Assembly (NCBI RefSeq): GCF_009906855.1
Contig: NZ_CP047650.1
Span: 1,674,001-1,738,000 of the forward strand
Origin: Xylophilus rhododendri
GTDB taxonomy: Bacteria > Pseudomonadota > Gammaproteobacteria > Burkholderiales > Burkholderiaceae_C
DNA length: 64,000 nucleotides
Direction of reading: 5' to 3'
Within the stretch, counting starts at the first letter, position 1. The number at the start of each line of letters is the position of its first letter. Shown here in pieces: positions 36,984-45,782 of the stretch. The notes beneath the pieces were generated by a model that saw only the letters and a list, made by a program, of their open reading frames with translations, did not search any database and was not told the DNA's origin. The position numbers and the translations under genes are program-made.

Positions 36984-38024
36984 ATGACCTTCCGCCGTTC
37001 CATTCTTGCCCTGGCCCTGGCCGCATCCGTGATGGGTCCGGCGCTCGACGCCGCCGCCCAGGTGCCGGCCAACTACAAGGCCGAATACAAGATGTCCCTG
37101 GTGCTCGGCCCGGCCTACCCCTGGGGCAAGGGCGGCGAGATCTGGGCCAACCTGGTCAAGGAGCGCACCCAGGGCCGCATCAACATCAAGCTGTATCCGG
37201 GCACCTCGCTGGTCCAGGGCGACCAGACCCGCGAGTTCACCGCGCTGCGCCAGGGCGTGATCGACCTGGCCGTGGGCTCGACCATCAACTGGTCGCCGCA
37301 GGTCAAGCAGCTCAACCTGTTCGCCCTGCCCTTCCTGATGCCCGATTTCGCGGCGGTCGATGCGCTGACCCAGGGCGAGGTCGGCAAGGAGATCTTCGCG
37401 GCGGTGGACAAGGCCGGCGCGCTGCCGCTGGCCTGGGGCGAGAACGGTTTCCGCGAGATCAGCAACGGCAAGCGGGCCATCCAGTCGCCGGAAGACCTGA
37501 AGGGCCTGAAGATCCGCGTGGTCGGCTCGCCGCTGTTCCTGGAGACCATGACCGCCCTGGGCGCCAACCCCACCCAGATGAGCTGGGCCGATGCCCAGCC
37601 GGCCCTGGCTAGCGGCGCGGTCGACGGGCAGGAGAACCCGATGGCCGTCTACATGGCCGCCAAGCTGCACACCGTGGGCCAGAAGTACCTGACGCTGTGG
37701 GGCTACGTGGCCGATCCGCTGATCTTCGTGGTCAACAAGGATGTGTGGGCCAGCTGGACGCCGGCCGACCAGGCCATCGTGAAGCAGGCGGCGGTGGACG
37801 CGGGCAAGGAAGAGATCGGCATCGCCCGCAAGGGCCTGGTCGAGGCCGACAAGCCCCTGGTCAAGGAGCTGACCGGCCTGGGCGTGACGGTGACGCAGCT
37901 CACGCCCGCCCAGCACGAGGCCTTCACCAAGGCCACCAAGCCGGTCTACGACAAGTGGAAGGCCACGGTGGGCCCGGACCTGGTCGCCAAGGCCGAGAAG
38001 GCGATCGCTGCGCGCCAGAAGTAG
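36984..38024 (+). CDS. TRAP transporter substrate-binding protein (DctP type)
   Basis: 346 residues with a signal peptide (LALAASVMGPALDAAAQ) and the DctP fold: LVLGPAYPWGKGGEIWANLV, GRINIKLYPGTSLVQGDQ, LKGLKIRVVGSPLFLETM and ASGAVDGQENPMAVYMAAKL. The Arg in KIRVV and the Asp-Gly-Gln-Glu-Asn region belong to the ligand pocket and suggest a carboxylate ligand, which cannot be named from sequence. GAGGAG upstream is a strong ribosome-binding site. The gene ends three bases from the convergent phasin-like gene. Confidence 0.93.
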   Translation: MTFRRSILALALAASVMGPALDAAAQVPANYKAEYKMSLVLGPAYPWGKGGEIWANLVKERTQGRINIKLYPGTSLVQGDQTREFTALRQGVIDLAVGSTINWSPQVKQLNLFALPFLMPDFAAVDALTQGEVGKEIFAAVDKAGALPLAWGENGFREISNGKRAIQSPEDLKGLKIRVVGSPLFLETMTALGANPTQMSWADAQPALASGAVDGQENPMAVYMAAKLHTVGQKYLTLWGYVADPLIFVVNKDVWASWTPADQAIVKQAAVDAGKEEIGIARKGLVEADKPLVKELTGLGVTVTQLTPAQHEAFTKATKPVYDKWKATVGPDLVAKAEKAIAARQK

Positions 38025-38027
38025 GCG

Positions 38028-38498
38028 TCAGACGCTGGCTTCCGGTGTGTCTTGCAGGTACTGGCGCCAGCAGGCCAGGAAGCCGGGCCCGGCGCCGTTC
38101 GCCAGGGCCTGCAGCTTCTCCAGATGCGCCTGCCACTGCGTCTGCAGTGCCTGGCCCTGCAAGTTGAAGGCCAGCAGGGCATCGCTGGTGCCGCGCGCCT
38201 CCAGCAGCGTGCGGCCCAGGTTCAGCTGGTTCTCCAGTGCCAGCGCGGGCAGCTGGTGCAGCCAGGCCGAGATGCCGGTGCGCAGGCGCTGCTCGGTCTC
38301 GCCGAGCTGTTCGCAGTAGCGCAGCAGCGACGGCAGCTGCGCGGCCTGCGCGGCGTCCTGCAGCCATTGCTGTTGTTGCGTCTGGCTGGATTGCGCGAGC
38401 TGCTGGGCGCCTTCCATGGCATCCAGCATGCCGGACTTCCACGCCCCCACCGCGGACGGCACGGGATCGGCGGCGATTTCGAGAGCTTTCTTCTTCAT
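38028..38498 (-). CDS. Phasin-like protein
   Basis: 156 residues, mostly amphipathic helix rich in Gln, Ala and Leu, with no signal peptide. The pattern (WKSGMLDAMEGAQQLAQSSQ, ALENQLNLGRTLLEARGTSD, FNLQGQALQTQWQAHLEKLQ) fits proteins that coat polyhydroxyalkanoate granules. A perfect AGGAGG precedes the ATG. It follows a PHB depolymerase gene by 16 bp. The assignment rests on composition and neighbour, since phasins diverge quickly. Confidence 0.65.
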   Translation of the reverse strand: MKKKALEIAADPVPSAVGAWKSGMLDAMEGAQQLAQSSQTQQQQWLQDAAQAAQLPSLLRYCEQLGETEQRLRTGISAWLHQLPALALENQLNLGRTLLEARGTSDALLAFNLQGQALQTQWQAHLEKLQALANGAGPGFLACWRQYLQDTPEASV

Positions 38499-38514
38499 GG
38501 CACGGACCTCCTGG

Positions 38515-39618
38515 CTAGTGGGATCGGGGAGCGCTGTTGAGCCGGCGCAGCATGGCGTCTATCGCCAGCATCTGCGGGCCGCGCCGGGTATAGAAATCCG
38601 GCGCCGCGGGATTCTTGCTGCTGTAGCCCCAGAAGTCCCAGCAGCCCTGGGGATTGCGGGCGCTGCTCACGGTCTGCGGGTAGAGCACCACGATGCCGTT
38701 GGTGTCGGCGAGTTCGTTGTAGCCGCCGGTGCGGTAGAAGCGGTCGCCCAGCAGCTGCTCCTGCTGGAAGCAGCCGTGAAACACCACATGGGTGCGGCAG
38801 GCGCTGTTCTTCTCCCGGCACGCGGCGGGGATGTAGGCATGGCCGGTCTCCGCCAGGCCGATGTAGCGCTTCGGGTCCTTTTCCTGGATCTGCCTGAAGG
38901 CCTCGCGGATGAACTCGGTCTGGTCGAAGCTGACCCAGCTGCCGCCCAGGCGTTCGGCCGGCTCCTTAAGCTTGTCGCCGTAGAGCCAGCGCAGGATGTC
39001 GTGGGCCTGCACGAAGCCGCAGTTGTTGAGGTTGGGCGAGGTGTTGGCGGCGCAGGCCAGGTCGCTGCCGTTGGCCGTCACCAGTGCATGGCCGGCGCCG
39101 GGAAAACTCACGAAACGGATCTGCCGGGCGGGCACGCCGGCGGCCTCGTAGAACAGCTGGGTCTGCTCCACCACACGCGGGCTGACGACGGTGTCGTGGC
39201 CGCCGGTGAAGATGTAGATGCGCTGGCGGGCGATGTGGTCGGTGCTGTCGATCTCGTGTTTCTCCGCCAGCGATCGGGCCTCTTTCCACGCGGCCTTGCC
39301 GGACGGTGCCGGACCCACCGGATTCAGGCAATTGGTGGTGGCGTTCTGGATGAACCGCTCGGCACCGAAACCGCCGATGCCGCTGCAAAAGAACGGCCCG
39401 CCGGCGACGATGCCCACCCCCTGGATCTCCTTGGCGTAGGCCACGCCGAACTGGGTGGCCATGAAGGCGCCCGAAGACAGGCCTGACACCGTGTTCTTCG
39501 CAGGATCCGTCCCCAGGCCGGGCAGCGGATCGGAAGCTGCGAAAGCCATCCCGCTCCACAGGCAGGCGAGAAACAAAACGCCATGGGCACGACGTCGCCC
39601 GGTTCGCAGGAACTGCAT
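38515..39618 (-). CDS. Secreted poly(3-hydroxybutyrate) depolymerase family esterase
   Basis: 367 residues with a signal peptide (VLFLACLWSGMAFAA). The lipase box GLSSG (46-50, Ser48) sits in NTVSGLSSGAFMATQ, near the N-terminus as in type 2 catalytic domains. Later conserved pieces are FTGGHDTVVSPRVVEQ, PGAGHAL and HVVFHGCFQQ (candidate His), with several cysteines. No separate substrate-binding domain is visible at the C-terminus, so it may prefer oligomers or native granules. AGGAGGGT lies just upstream of ATG 39618. Likely co-transcribed with the phasin-like gene. Confidence 0.85.
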   Translation of the reverse strand: MQFLRTGRRRAHGVLFLACLWSGMAFAASDPLPGLGTDPAKNTVSGLSSGAFMATQFGVAYAKEIQGVGIVAGGPFFCSGIGGFGAERFIQNATTNCLNPVGPAPSGKAAWKEARSLAEKHEIDSTDHIARQRIYIFTGGHDTVVSPRVVEQTQLFYEAAGVPARQIRFVSFPGAGHALVTANGSDLACAANTSPNLNNCGFVQAHDILRWLYGDKLKEPAERLGGSWVSFDQTEFIREAFRQIQEKDPKRYIGLAETGHAYIPAACREKNSACRTHVVFHGCFQQEQLLGDRFYRTGGYNELADTNGIVVLYPQTVSSARNPQGCWDFWGYSSKNPAAPDFYTRRGPQMLAIDAMLRRLNSAPRSH

Positions 39619-39776
39619 GCAATACCCTCCTCGTGTGTTGGTGGAACGCCCTGCACCGCAACGGATCCGCCCGGCGCACAACGCGCCCGCAGTATGGTTT
39701 TGTTTGCGCCCACTCCGGTTCTGGCGCTTAGGCCGATGTGGCCCAGGGAAATGTTCGTTTGCCGAGCCCGAAGCCG

Positions 39777-40229
39777 CTATTTGCCGCCAGGCGCCAACAA
39801 CGATGAGGGCGGCGGAGGAAGCTGGATGACGACCGGCGCTGCCTGCATCGGCGGCAGCTTCGGTACGGCGTTGTTCAGCACGAAGGTCATGACGGTGATG
39901 GCGGTGGCGCCGAGTGCCAAGACGCTGCCGACCATCCACTTGATGAGTTCAGCCTTCATGTCGTGCATGTCGGCCTTCAATTCGTTCAATTCGGATTTTG
40001 TGGCGACCGTGTCGAGCTTGGTTTCGACACGGACCAGCCGGCTGCTCATGTCATCCAGGCGTCCGCGCATGTCGTCCGATCGATCACGCAGGTCCTCGAG
40101 CCTGCCGCGCGTGTCCTGCGCAGCCGCTTCCAGCACGGTGATACGTTCGTCCATCCCGGCATCATAGGGTGGCCCTCCGCCGCCCGTCGATGGCTCTTCG
40201 CTTCCTTTTCTTCGGTTCGCCCAGTTCAT
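39777..40229 (-). CDS. Coiled-coil single-pass membrane protein
   Basis: 150 residues from ATG 40229 (other in-frame starts exist). A heptad-like region at about 25-95 (ERITVLEAAAQDTRGRLEDL, DDMRGRLDDMSSRLVRVE) forms a coiled coil. One transmembrane helix follows (MVGSVLALGATAITVMTFVL), then a short Pro-rich tail. The layout resembles small phage- or plasmid-type coiled-coil membrane proteins, but no family is certain. No phage gene lies nearby. Confidence 0.6.
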   Translation of the reverse strand: MNWANRRKGSEEPSTGGGGPPYDAGMDERITVLEAAAQDTRGRLEDLRDRSDDMRGRLDDMSSRLVRVETKLDTVATKSELNELKADMHDMKAELIKWMVGSVLALGATAITVMTFVLNNAVPKLPPMQAAPVVIQLPPPPSSLLAPGGK

Positions 40230-40324
40230 GTTCCGGCCCTGTCTCGCGCACATCCGCGGTGAGGCAGTGTCACGAATTCCAGGTGCACGATCCGACCGTT
40301 CGTCGCGCCAATCGGCCGCTTCAT

Positions 40325-40357
40325 CAAAAAAGCCCCGCCGGCATCTGCCGCGGGGCT
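40325..40357 (-). terminator. Rho-independent terminator after gltL
   Basis: On the minus strand AGCCCCGC (40357-40350) pairs with GCGGGGCT (40338-40331), followed by TTTTTT. It ends the gltIJKL transcription unit. Confidence 0.88.
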
Positions 40358-40392
40358 CGGTCGCCAGCCTGCCGCGGCAAGCCGGGGGCTAC

Positions 40393-41142
<750 letters not shown>

Positions 41143-41156
41143 GTTCTTTCTCCCGG

Positions 41157-41825
41157 TCAGCGGATGATGGCGATCTTCTTGTGCAGGCGTTTGACCGAGT
41201 AGGCCAGCGCGAAGCAGATCACGAAATAGACGACGGCGGCCAGCAGATAGGCCTCGATCGGCCGGCCGTAGTTCTTGCCCGCGGTCTCGAAGCCCTTGAG
41301 CATGTCGTAGGCGCCGATGGCATAGACCAGCGAGGTGTCCTGGAACAGCACGATGGTCTGCGTCAGCAGCACCGGCAGCATGTTGCGGAAGGCCTGCGGC
41401 AGCACCACCAGGCGCATGTTCTGGCCGTAGGTCATGCCCACAGCCATGCCGGCATTGACCTGGCCGCGCGAGATGGACTGGATGCCCGCCCGCATGATCT
41501 CGCTGAAGTAGGCGGCCTCGAAGGCGATGAAGGTGACGTAGGCCGACACCTCCGCGCCGATCGGCCGGCCGATCAGGAAGGGCACCAGCAGGAAGAACCA
41601 CAGGATCACCATCACCAGCGGAACGCTGCGCATGCCGTTGACATAGAAGGTGGCCGGTGCGATCAGCAGCTTGTTGCCCGACAGGCGCATCAGCGCCAGC
41701 AGCGTCCCGAAGATCACGCCACCGACGGTGGAGACAAAGGTGAGCGTGATGCTGAACCCGATCCCTTTCAGGATGAAGTTGCTGATGACGTCCCATTTGT
41801 AGAAGGAAAAGTCGAGGTGCAACAT
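41157..41825 (-). CDS. gltK: Glutamate/aspartate ABC transporter permease GltK
   Basis: 222 residues of the HisM/GltK polar amino-acid permease family. Five hydrophobic helices are visible, with family blocks [40 protein letters not shown] and the EAA-like cytoplasmic loop [18 protein letters not shown]. The ATG overlaps the gltJ stop by one base (TGATG), so translation is coupled. Confidence 0.94.
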   Translation of the reverse strand: MLHLDFSFYKWDVISNFILKGIGFSITLTFVSTVGGVIFGTLLALMRLSGNKLLIAPATFYVNGMRSVPLVMVILWFFLLVPFLIGRPIGAEVSAYVTFIAFEAAYFSEIMRAGIQSISRGQVNAGMAVGMTYGQNMRLVVLPQAFRNMLPVLLTQTIVLFQDTSLVYAIGAYDMLKGFETAGKNYGRPIEAYLLAAVVYFVICFALAYSVKRLHKKIAIIR

Positions 41826-42550
41826 CAGTGTCCGCCTCCGCTGGCAGCGACCAGGCCCGGGATGCGGGTACGTTTTTCGATGAAGGCCATGATGCGGTTG
41901 ATGGCGAAGGCCGAGATCACGTAGAGCGCGGTCACGCCCATGTAGATCTCGATCGGACGCGAGGTTTCCTCACCCACCTGGATGGCGAACCAGGTCAGCT
42001 CGGTCACCGACACGGCGAAGGCCACCGAGGAGTTCTTGAAGATGTTCATCGCCTCGCTGGTGAGCGGCGGAATGATGATGCGGAAGGCCATCGGCAGCAG
42101 CACGTAGCGGTAGTACTGGAAGGTGGTGAAGCCCATCGCCATGCCTGCGTAGCGCTGGCCGCGCGGCAGGGTCTGGATGCCCGAACGCACCTGCTCGGCG
42201 ATACGCGCCGAGGTGAAGAAGCCCAGCGCCAGCACCACCAGCACGAAGCTGGAGAGCGACTTCATCGCCGGCACCAGCGCCGGGATGACGTGGTACCAGA
42301 TGAAGATCTGCACCAGCAGCGGAATGTTGCGAAAGCCCTCGACCCAGAACGTGCCCAGGCGCACGGCCCAGGGCTTGTCGGGCAAGGTCCGCAGGATGCC
42401 GACCAGGGTGCCGACCACCAGGGCCAGCACCAGTGCCAGCAGCGAGACGGAAACCGTCCAGCCCCAGCACGACAGCATCCATTGCCAATAGGTGGGGTCC
42501 GCCCCGCCCGGGTCTCGCAGAAAGACCTCCCAGTCCCAACTCGATCCCAT
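41825..42550 (-). CDS. gltJ: Glutamate/aspartate ABC transporter permease GltJ
   Basis: 241 residues of the same permease family as GltK, with [40 protein letters not shown] and EAA-like loop [24 protein letters not shown] lies upstream of the ATG. A hairpin with a T-run (42614-42643) stands between gltI and this gene and probably reduces gltJKL relative to the binding protein. Confidence 0.94.
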   Translation of the reverse strand: MGSSWDWEVFLRDPGGADPTYWQWMLSCWGWTVSVSLLALVLALVVGTLVGILRTLPDKPWAVRLGTFWVEGFRNIPLLVQIFIWYHVIPALVPAMKSLSSFVLVVLALGFFTSARIAEQVRSGIQTLPRGQRYAGMAMGFTTFQYYRYVLLPMAFRIIIPPLTSEAMNIFKNSSVAFAVSVTELTWFAIQVGEETSRPIEIYMGVTALYVISAFAINRIMAFIEKRTRIPGLVAASGGGH

Positions 42551-42613
42551 CGAGCGCTCCTTGTGTTGTATTCAGGTATGCAGGCCTTGCACTGTACGTG
42601 CCAGGCTCAAAAC

Positions 42614-42643
42614 AAAAAAACGCCCGCTTGTCTGAGGCGGGCG
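42614..42643 (-). terminator. Intra-operon hairpin between gltI and gltJ
   Basis: On the minus strand CGCCCGC (42643-42637) pairs with GCGGGCG (42627-42621), followed by TTTTTTT. This is a terminator-like stem, and partial read-through would give more gltI than gltJKL transcript. Confidence 0.75.
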
Positions 42644-42668
42644 CTTGCAGGCTTCGGCGGTGAACCGC

Positions 42669-43568
42669 TTACTGCTGCGGGTAGTCTTCCTTGGGCTTGT
42701 CGTTCAGGCTGGCCCAGGCTGCCTTGGTGGCGGCGGAAGCCGGCAGGCCGACCGGCGTGTTGGTCGGCGGGATCGGCTGCATGAACCACTTGTCGTAGAG
42801 CTTGGCGATCTCGCCGCTCTTGACCTGTGCGGCGATGCTGTCGTCCACAGCCTTCTTGAAGGCCGGGTCGTCCTTGCGGATCATGATGGCGATCGGCTCG
42901 ACCGACAGGACGTCCGGCAGGATCTTGAAGTCCTTCGGAGCCTTGGACTTGCTGATGTTGCCGGCCAGGATCTGGCCGTCCATCACGAAGGCGTCGGCAC
43001 GGCCGGACTCGAGCAGCAGGAAGCTGTCTGCGTGGTCCTTGCCGGTGACTTCCTTGAACTCCAGGCCGCTGGCGCGCTTGTTCTGGCGGATCAGCTGGAC
43101 CGAGGTGGTGCCGGTGGTGGTGGCGACGGTCTTGCCGCCCAGGTCGGCGATCGACTTGATCGGCGAGTTGGCCTTGACCGCGATACGCACTTCCTCAACG
43201 TACAGGGTGTTGGCGAAGGCCACTTCCTTCTGACGCGAACGGTCGTTGGTGGTGGAGCCGCACTCCAGGTCGACCGTGCCGTTCTTCACGAGCGGGATGC
43301 GGTTGGCCGAGGTGACGGGCTGGTACTTGATCTCCAGCGAGCTCAGGCCGAGCTGGCGGCGCAGGTCCTTGATGATGTTGGCGCAGACCTCGTAGTGGAA
43401 GCCGGTATAGACACCATTGCCCAGCGTGTAGGCCAGGGCACCGGAGGATTCACGCACGCCCTGGGTGATGGAGCCCGAGGACTTGATCTTGGCCAGCGTG
43501 TCGTTGCTCTGGGCCATGGCGCCGGTGGCGGCTGCCAGGATGGCGAGCGTCAACAGTTGCTTCTTCAT
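42669..43568 (-). CDS. gltI: Glutamate/aspartate periplasmic binding protein
   Basis: 299 residues with a signal peptide (LLTLAILAAATGAMA). SBP family 3 fold: GSITQGVRESSGALAYTLGN, YQPVTSANRIPLVKNGTVDL, ECGSTTNDRSRQKEVAFANT, IADLGGKTVATTTGTTS and GRADAFVMDGQILAG. The Arg-Ser and Thr-Thr-Asn residues around the pocket fit GltI/DEBP, which binds Glu and Asp. AGGAG precedes the ATG. A sigma-54-like promoter lies about 100 bp upstream. Confidence 0.93.
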   Translation of the reverse strand: MKKQLLTLAILAAATGAMAQSNDTLAKIKSSGSITQGVRESSGALAYTLGNGVYTGFHYEVCANIIKDLRRQLGLSSLEIKYQPVTSANRIPLVKNGTVDLECGSTTNDRSRQKEVAFANTLYVEEVRIAVKANSPIKSIADLGGKTVATTTGTTSVQLIRQNKRASGLEFKEVTGKDHADSFLLLESGRADAFVMDGQILAGNISKSKAPKDFKILPDVLSVEPIAIMIRKDDPAFKKAVDDSIAAQVKSGEIAKLYDKWFMQPIPPTNTPVGLPASAATKAAWASLNDKPKEDYPQQ

Positions 43569-43665
43569 GCGTACTCCTAGAAATGAAAGCGGGAACTTGA
43601 AAACAGATTAAGCGCTACGCCCGTAACTGGTGCATTGGGGCGAACACGCATCCTAACGGGGATGA

Positions 43666-43682
43666 AAGCAGTCTTCGTGCCT
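43666..43682 (-). promoter_or_regulatory. Sigma-54-like promoter upstream of gltI
   Basis: On the minus strand aGGCACGaagacTGCTt matches TGGCACG-N4-TTGCW, with GG and GC at the required 10-bp separation and mismatches only at two flanking T positions. A transcript would start near 43654, about 85 bp before the gltI ATG. RpoN-dependent glutamate uptake is known in pseudomonads; here it is inferred. Confidence 0.4.
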
Positions 43683-43778
43683 GCCGATGTAACCGGAAAC
43701 TCCGTGACTTGCATTGCAACGGCGCGCGGAATGTAGGCCCAGTCACGTCTGGCAAGCCAATGCATTTTGGATTGCACT

Positions 43779-44774
43779 TTATGCGTTCTTTTCATGATCG
43801 ATTGGGGCGGCCTGCGAGAGCAGGTAGCTCCACAGGCCATCGGCAGCGCGTTTGCTCGGCGCCTTGCCGATCCGGCTCCCCGTTCGGGTGCGTGTTCCGG
43901 GCTCTCGTGGTGCCGGCGGACGTTCGCGATAGGCCCGGATCTCGAGCTTGACCGTCAGGTCGCCGCGGTCGGCCGGCGCGGCGCTCACCAGCCGCCGGGC
44001 GCGCAGCTCGCGCTGCACGGCGCTGTGCGGCAGGAAAGCCACCCCATGGCCTTCCAGCGCCATGGCCTTCAGGCCCTCGGCCATGTCGGTTTCGTAGACC
44101 CGGTCGAGGTGGATCGGCGTGCTGGCCCGCTTGACCAGGTCCTCGACGACACGGCCCAGGTAGGCGCCCGGCGCATAGGCCAGGTAGGGCAGCGGCTGCG
44201 CGGCACGGCCAGGCAGGCTGTACATGGGCTGGCCGCTGGCGTCGGGGCGCACGAAGGGCGCGACGGCTTCCTCGCCCAGGCTGACCATCTCGTAGCGGTC
44301 CGGATCGAGCTGGAAGGGCTGGTCGGGGTGGTGGTAGGCGATCAGCAGGTCGCAGCTGCCTTCGATCAGGCGCAGCACCGCATCATGCACATTGAGCGCG
44401 ATCAGCCGGCTCTTGATGGTGCCGAAGCCGCCGCGCAGCGAGCTCAGCCAGGCCGGGAAGAAGGTGAAGGCCAGGGTGTGCGGCACCGCGAACTCGATCA
44501 CGTCCTTGCCGGCCGCCGTGTGGCCGCGCAGCATGGCGCGGGTGGCCTGCAGCGCCTGCAACACTTCGAGCGACTGGGCGTAGAGGGTCTCGCCGGCCGG
44601 CGTCAGCCGGGTGGGATAGGAGCTGCGGTCGACCAGGTCGGTGCCCGCCCAGGCTTCCAGGGCCTGGATGCGGCGCGAGAACGCCGGCTGGGTGACGTGG
44701 CGCAGCTGCGCCGAGCGGCTGAAGCTGCGGGTCTCCGCCAGGCTGACGAAGTCCTCTAGCCATTTGGTTTCCAT
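43779..44774 (-). CDS. LysR-family regulator, HypT/YjiE type
   Basis: 331 residues. The N-terminal winged HTH METKWLEDFVSLAETRSFSR and HVTQPAFSRRIQALEAWAG is typical of the HypT (YjiE) branch of LysR proteins, as is the effector-domain block HTLAFTFFPAWLSSL. ATG 44774 starts that conserved N-terminus. The last 40 residues are unusually Arg/Pro-rich. It precedes gltI by 210 bp on the same strand and may regulate it, although HypT in E. coli answers to hypochlorite. The ligand is unknown. Confidence 0.9.
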   Translation of the reverse strand: METKWLEDFVSLAETRSFSRSAQLRHVTQPAFSRRIQALEAWAGTDLVDRSSYPTRLTPAGETLYAQSLEVLQALQATRAMLRGHTAAGKDVIEFAVPHTLAFTFFPAWLSSLRGGFGTIKSRLIALNVHDAVLRLIEGSCDLLIAYHHPDQPFQLDPDRYEMVSLGEEAVAPFVRPDASGQPMYSLPGRAAQPLPYLAYAPGAYLGRVVEDLVKRASTPIHLDRVYETDMAEGLKAMALEGHGVAFLPHSAVQRELRARRLVSAAPADRGDLTVKLEIRAYRERPPAPREPGTRTRTGSRIGKAPSKRAADGLWSYLLSQAAPIDHEKNA

Positions 44775-44802
44775 CGCGAAATTATGGGTGTCGAGCCGGC
44801 GA

Positions 44803-45735
44803 TCAGATCGCCGACACCACACCCTTTCCGCTGAAATGGCCGCCGGCGTTGGCCAGGAAACGCTCCACCGTGTTGTTCACCGCCTCGGGCGAGCGTCCGC
44901 CGATGTGCGGGCTCAGCACCAGCTGCGAGAAGCCGATCAGCGGCTGCGGCGGCAGCGGCTCGCTTTCGTAGACGTCCAGGCCGGCGCCGGCGATGTCGCC
45001 GGCCGCCAGCGCCGCCGCCAGCGCTTCGGTGTCGACCACGCTGCCGCGCGAGATGTTGACGAGGTAGCCCGCGCGGCCGATGGCGCGCAGGACGCCTGCA
45101 TCGACGGCATGGTGGGTCTCCTTGCCGCCCGGGGCGGCGACGACCAGCACGTCGCACCAGGCGGCCAGCTCGGCCAGAGAGGCGAAGTAGCGGTGCGGGC
45201 AATCGCTGCGCTGCGTGCGGCTGTGGTAGCCGACTTCCATGTCGAAGCCGCGGGCACGCTGGGCGATCTTGTTGCCGATGGCACCCAGGCCCAGGATGCC
45301 CATGCGTTTGTAGGCCAGCTGCGGCAGCATGGGCAGATGGTCGCGGTCCACGCCCTGGCGGGCCGAGCGGTCGTTGGCCGGCACCTGGCGCACCGTGGCC
45401 AGCAGCAGGGCGAAGGCCTGGTCGGCGACCACGTCGGCATTGGTGCCGGCGCCGTTGGCCAGGGCGATGCCGCGGGCGCGGGCATGTTCGGTGTCGACCC
45501 GCTCGTAGCCCACGCCCAGGGTGCAGACCAGGCTCAGCTTCGGCAGGGCATCGATCTCGGCGGCGGTCAGGCCCACGGTGCCGATGGTCATCACGGCCTG
45601 GATCTCCTGCGCACGCGTGGCGATCGCCTCGGCGCGTTCGGCCGGGGTGGGCGCATAGATCACGGTGTAGTGCTCTTCGATCTTCGCCCGGTGGGCATCG
45701 TTGAGGACATTGAGCATCAGGACGGCTGGTTTCAT
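44803..45735 (-). CDS. D-2-hydroxyacid dehydrogenase family protein
   Basis: 310 residues of the D-isomer-specific 2-hydroxyacid dehydrogenase family (glyoxylate/hydroxypyruvate reductase-like). Visible are the NAD(P) motif GILGLGAIGNKIA, catalytic Arg in VNISRGSVVDTEAL, Glu in DVYESEPLPP and His in LSPHIGGRSPEA. ATG 45735 (MKPAVLM) starts the first strand. The substrate cannot be read from sequence. It lies 28 bp upstream of the LysR gene on the same strand. Confidence 0.9.
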   Translation of the reverse strand: MKPAVLMLNVLNDAHRAKIEEHYTVIYAPTPAERAEAIATRAQEIQAVMTIGTVGLTAAEIDALPKLSLVCTLGVGYERVDTEHARARGIALANGAGTNADVVADQAFALLLATVRQVPANDRSARQGVDRDHLPMLPQLAYKRMGILGLGAIGNKIAQRARGFDMEVGYHSRTQRSDCPHRYFASLAELAAWCDVLVVAAPGGKETHHAVDAGVLRAIGRAGYLVNISRGSVVDTEALAAALAAGDIAGAGLDVYESEPLPPQPLIGFSQLVLSPHIGGRSPEAVNNTVERFLANAGGHFSGKGVVSAI

Positions 45736-45782
45736 GGTGCGGACGGGCGAGTCGATGAAAAAGGTGGATCGGGTGGCGGCGC

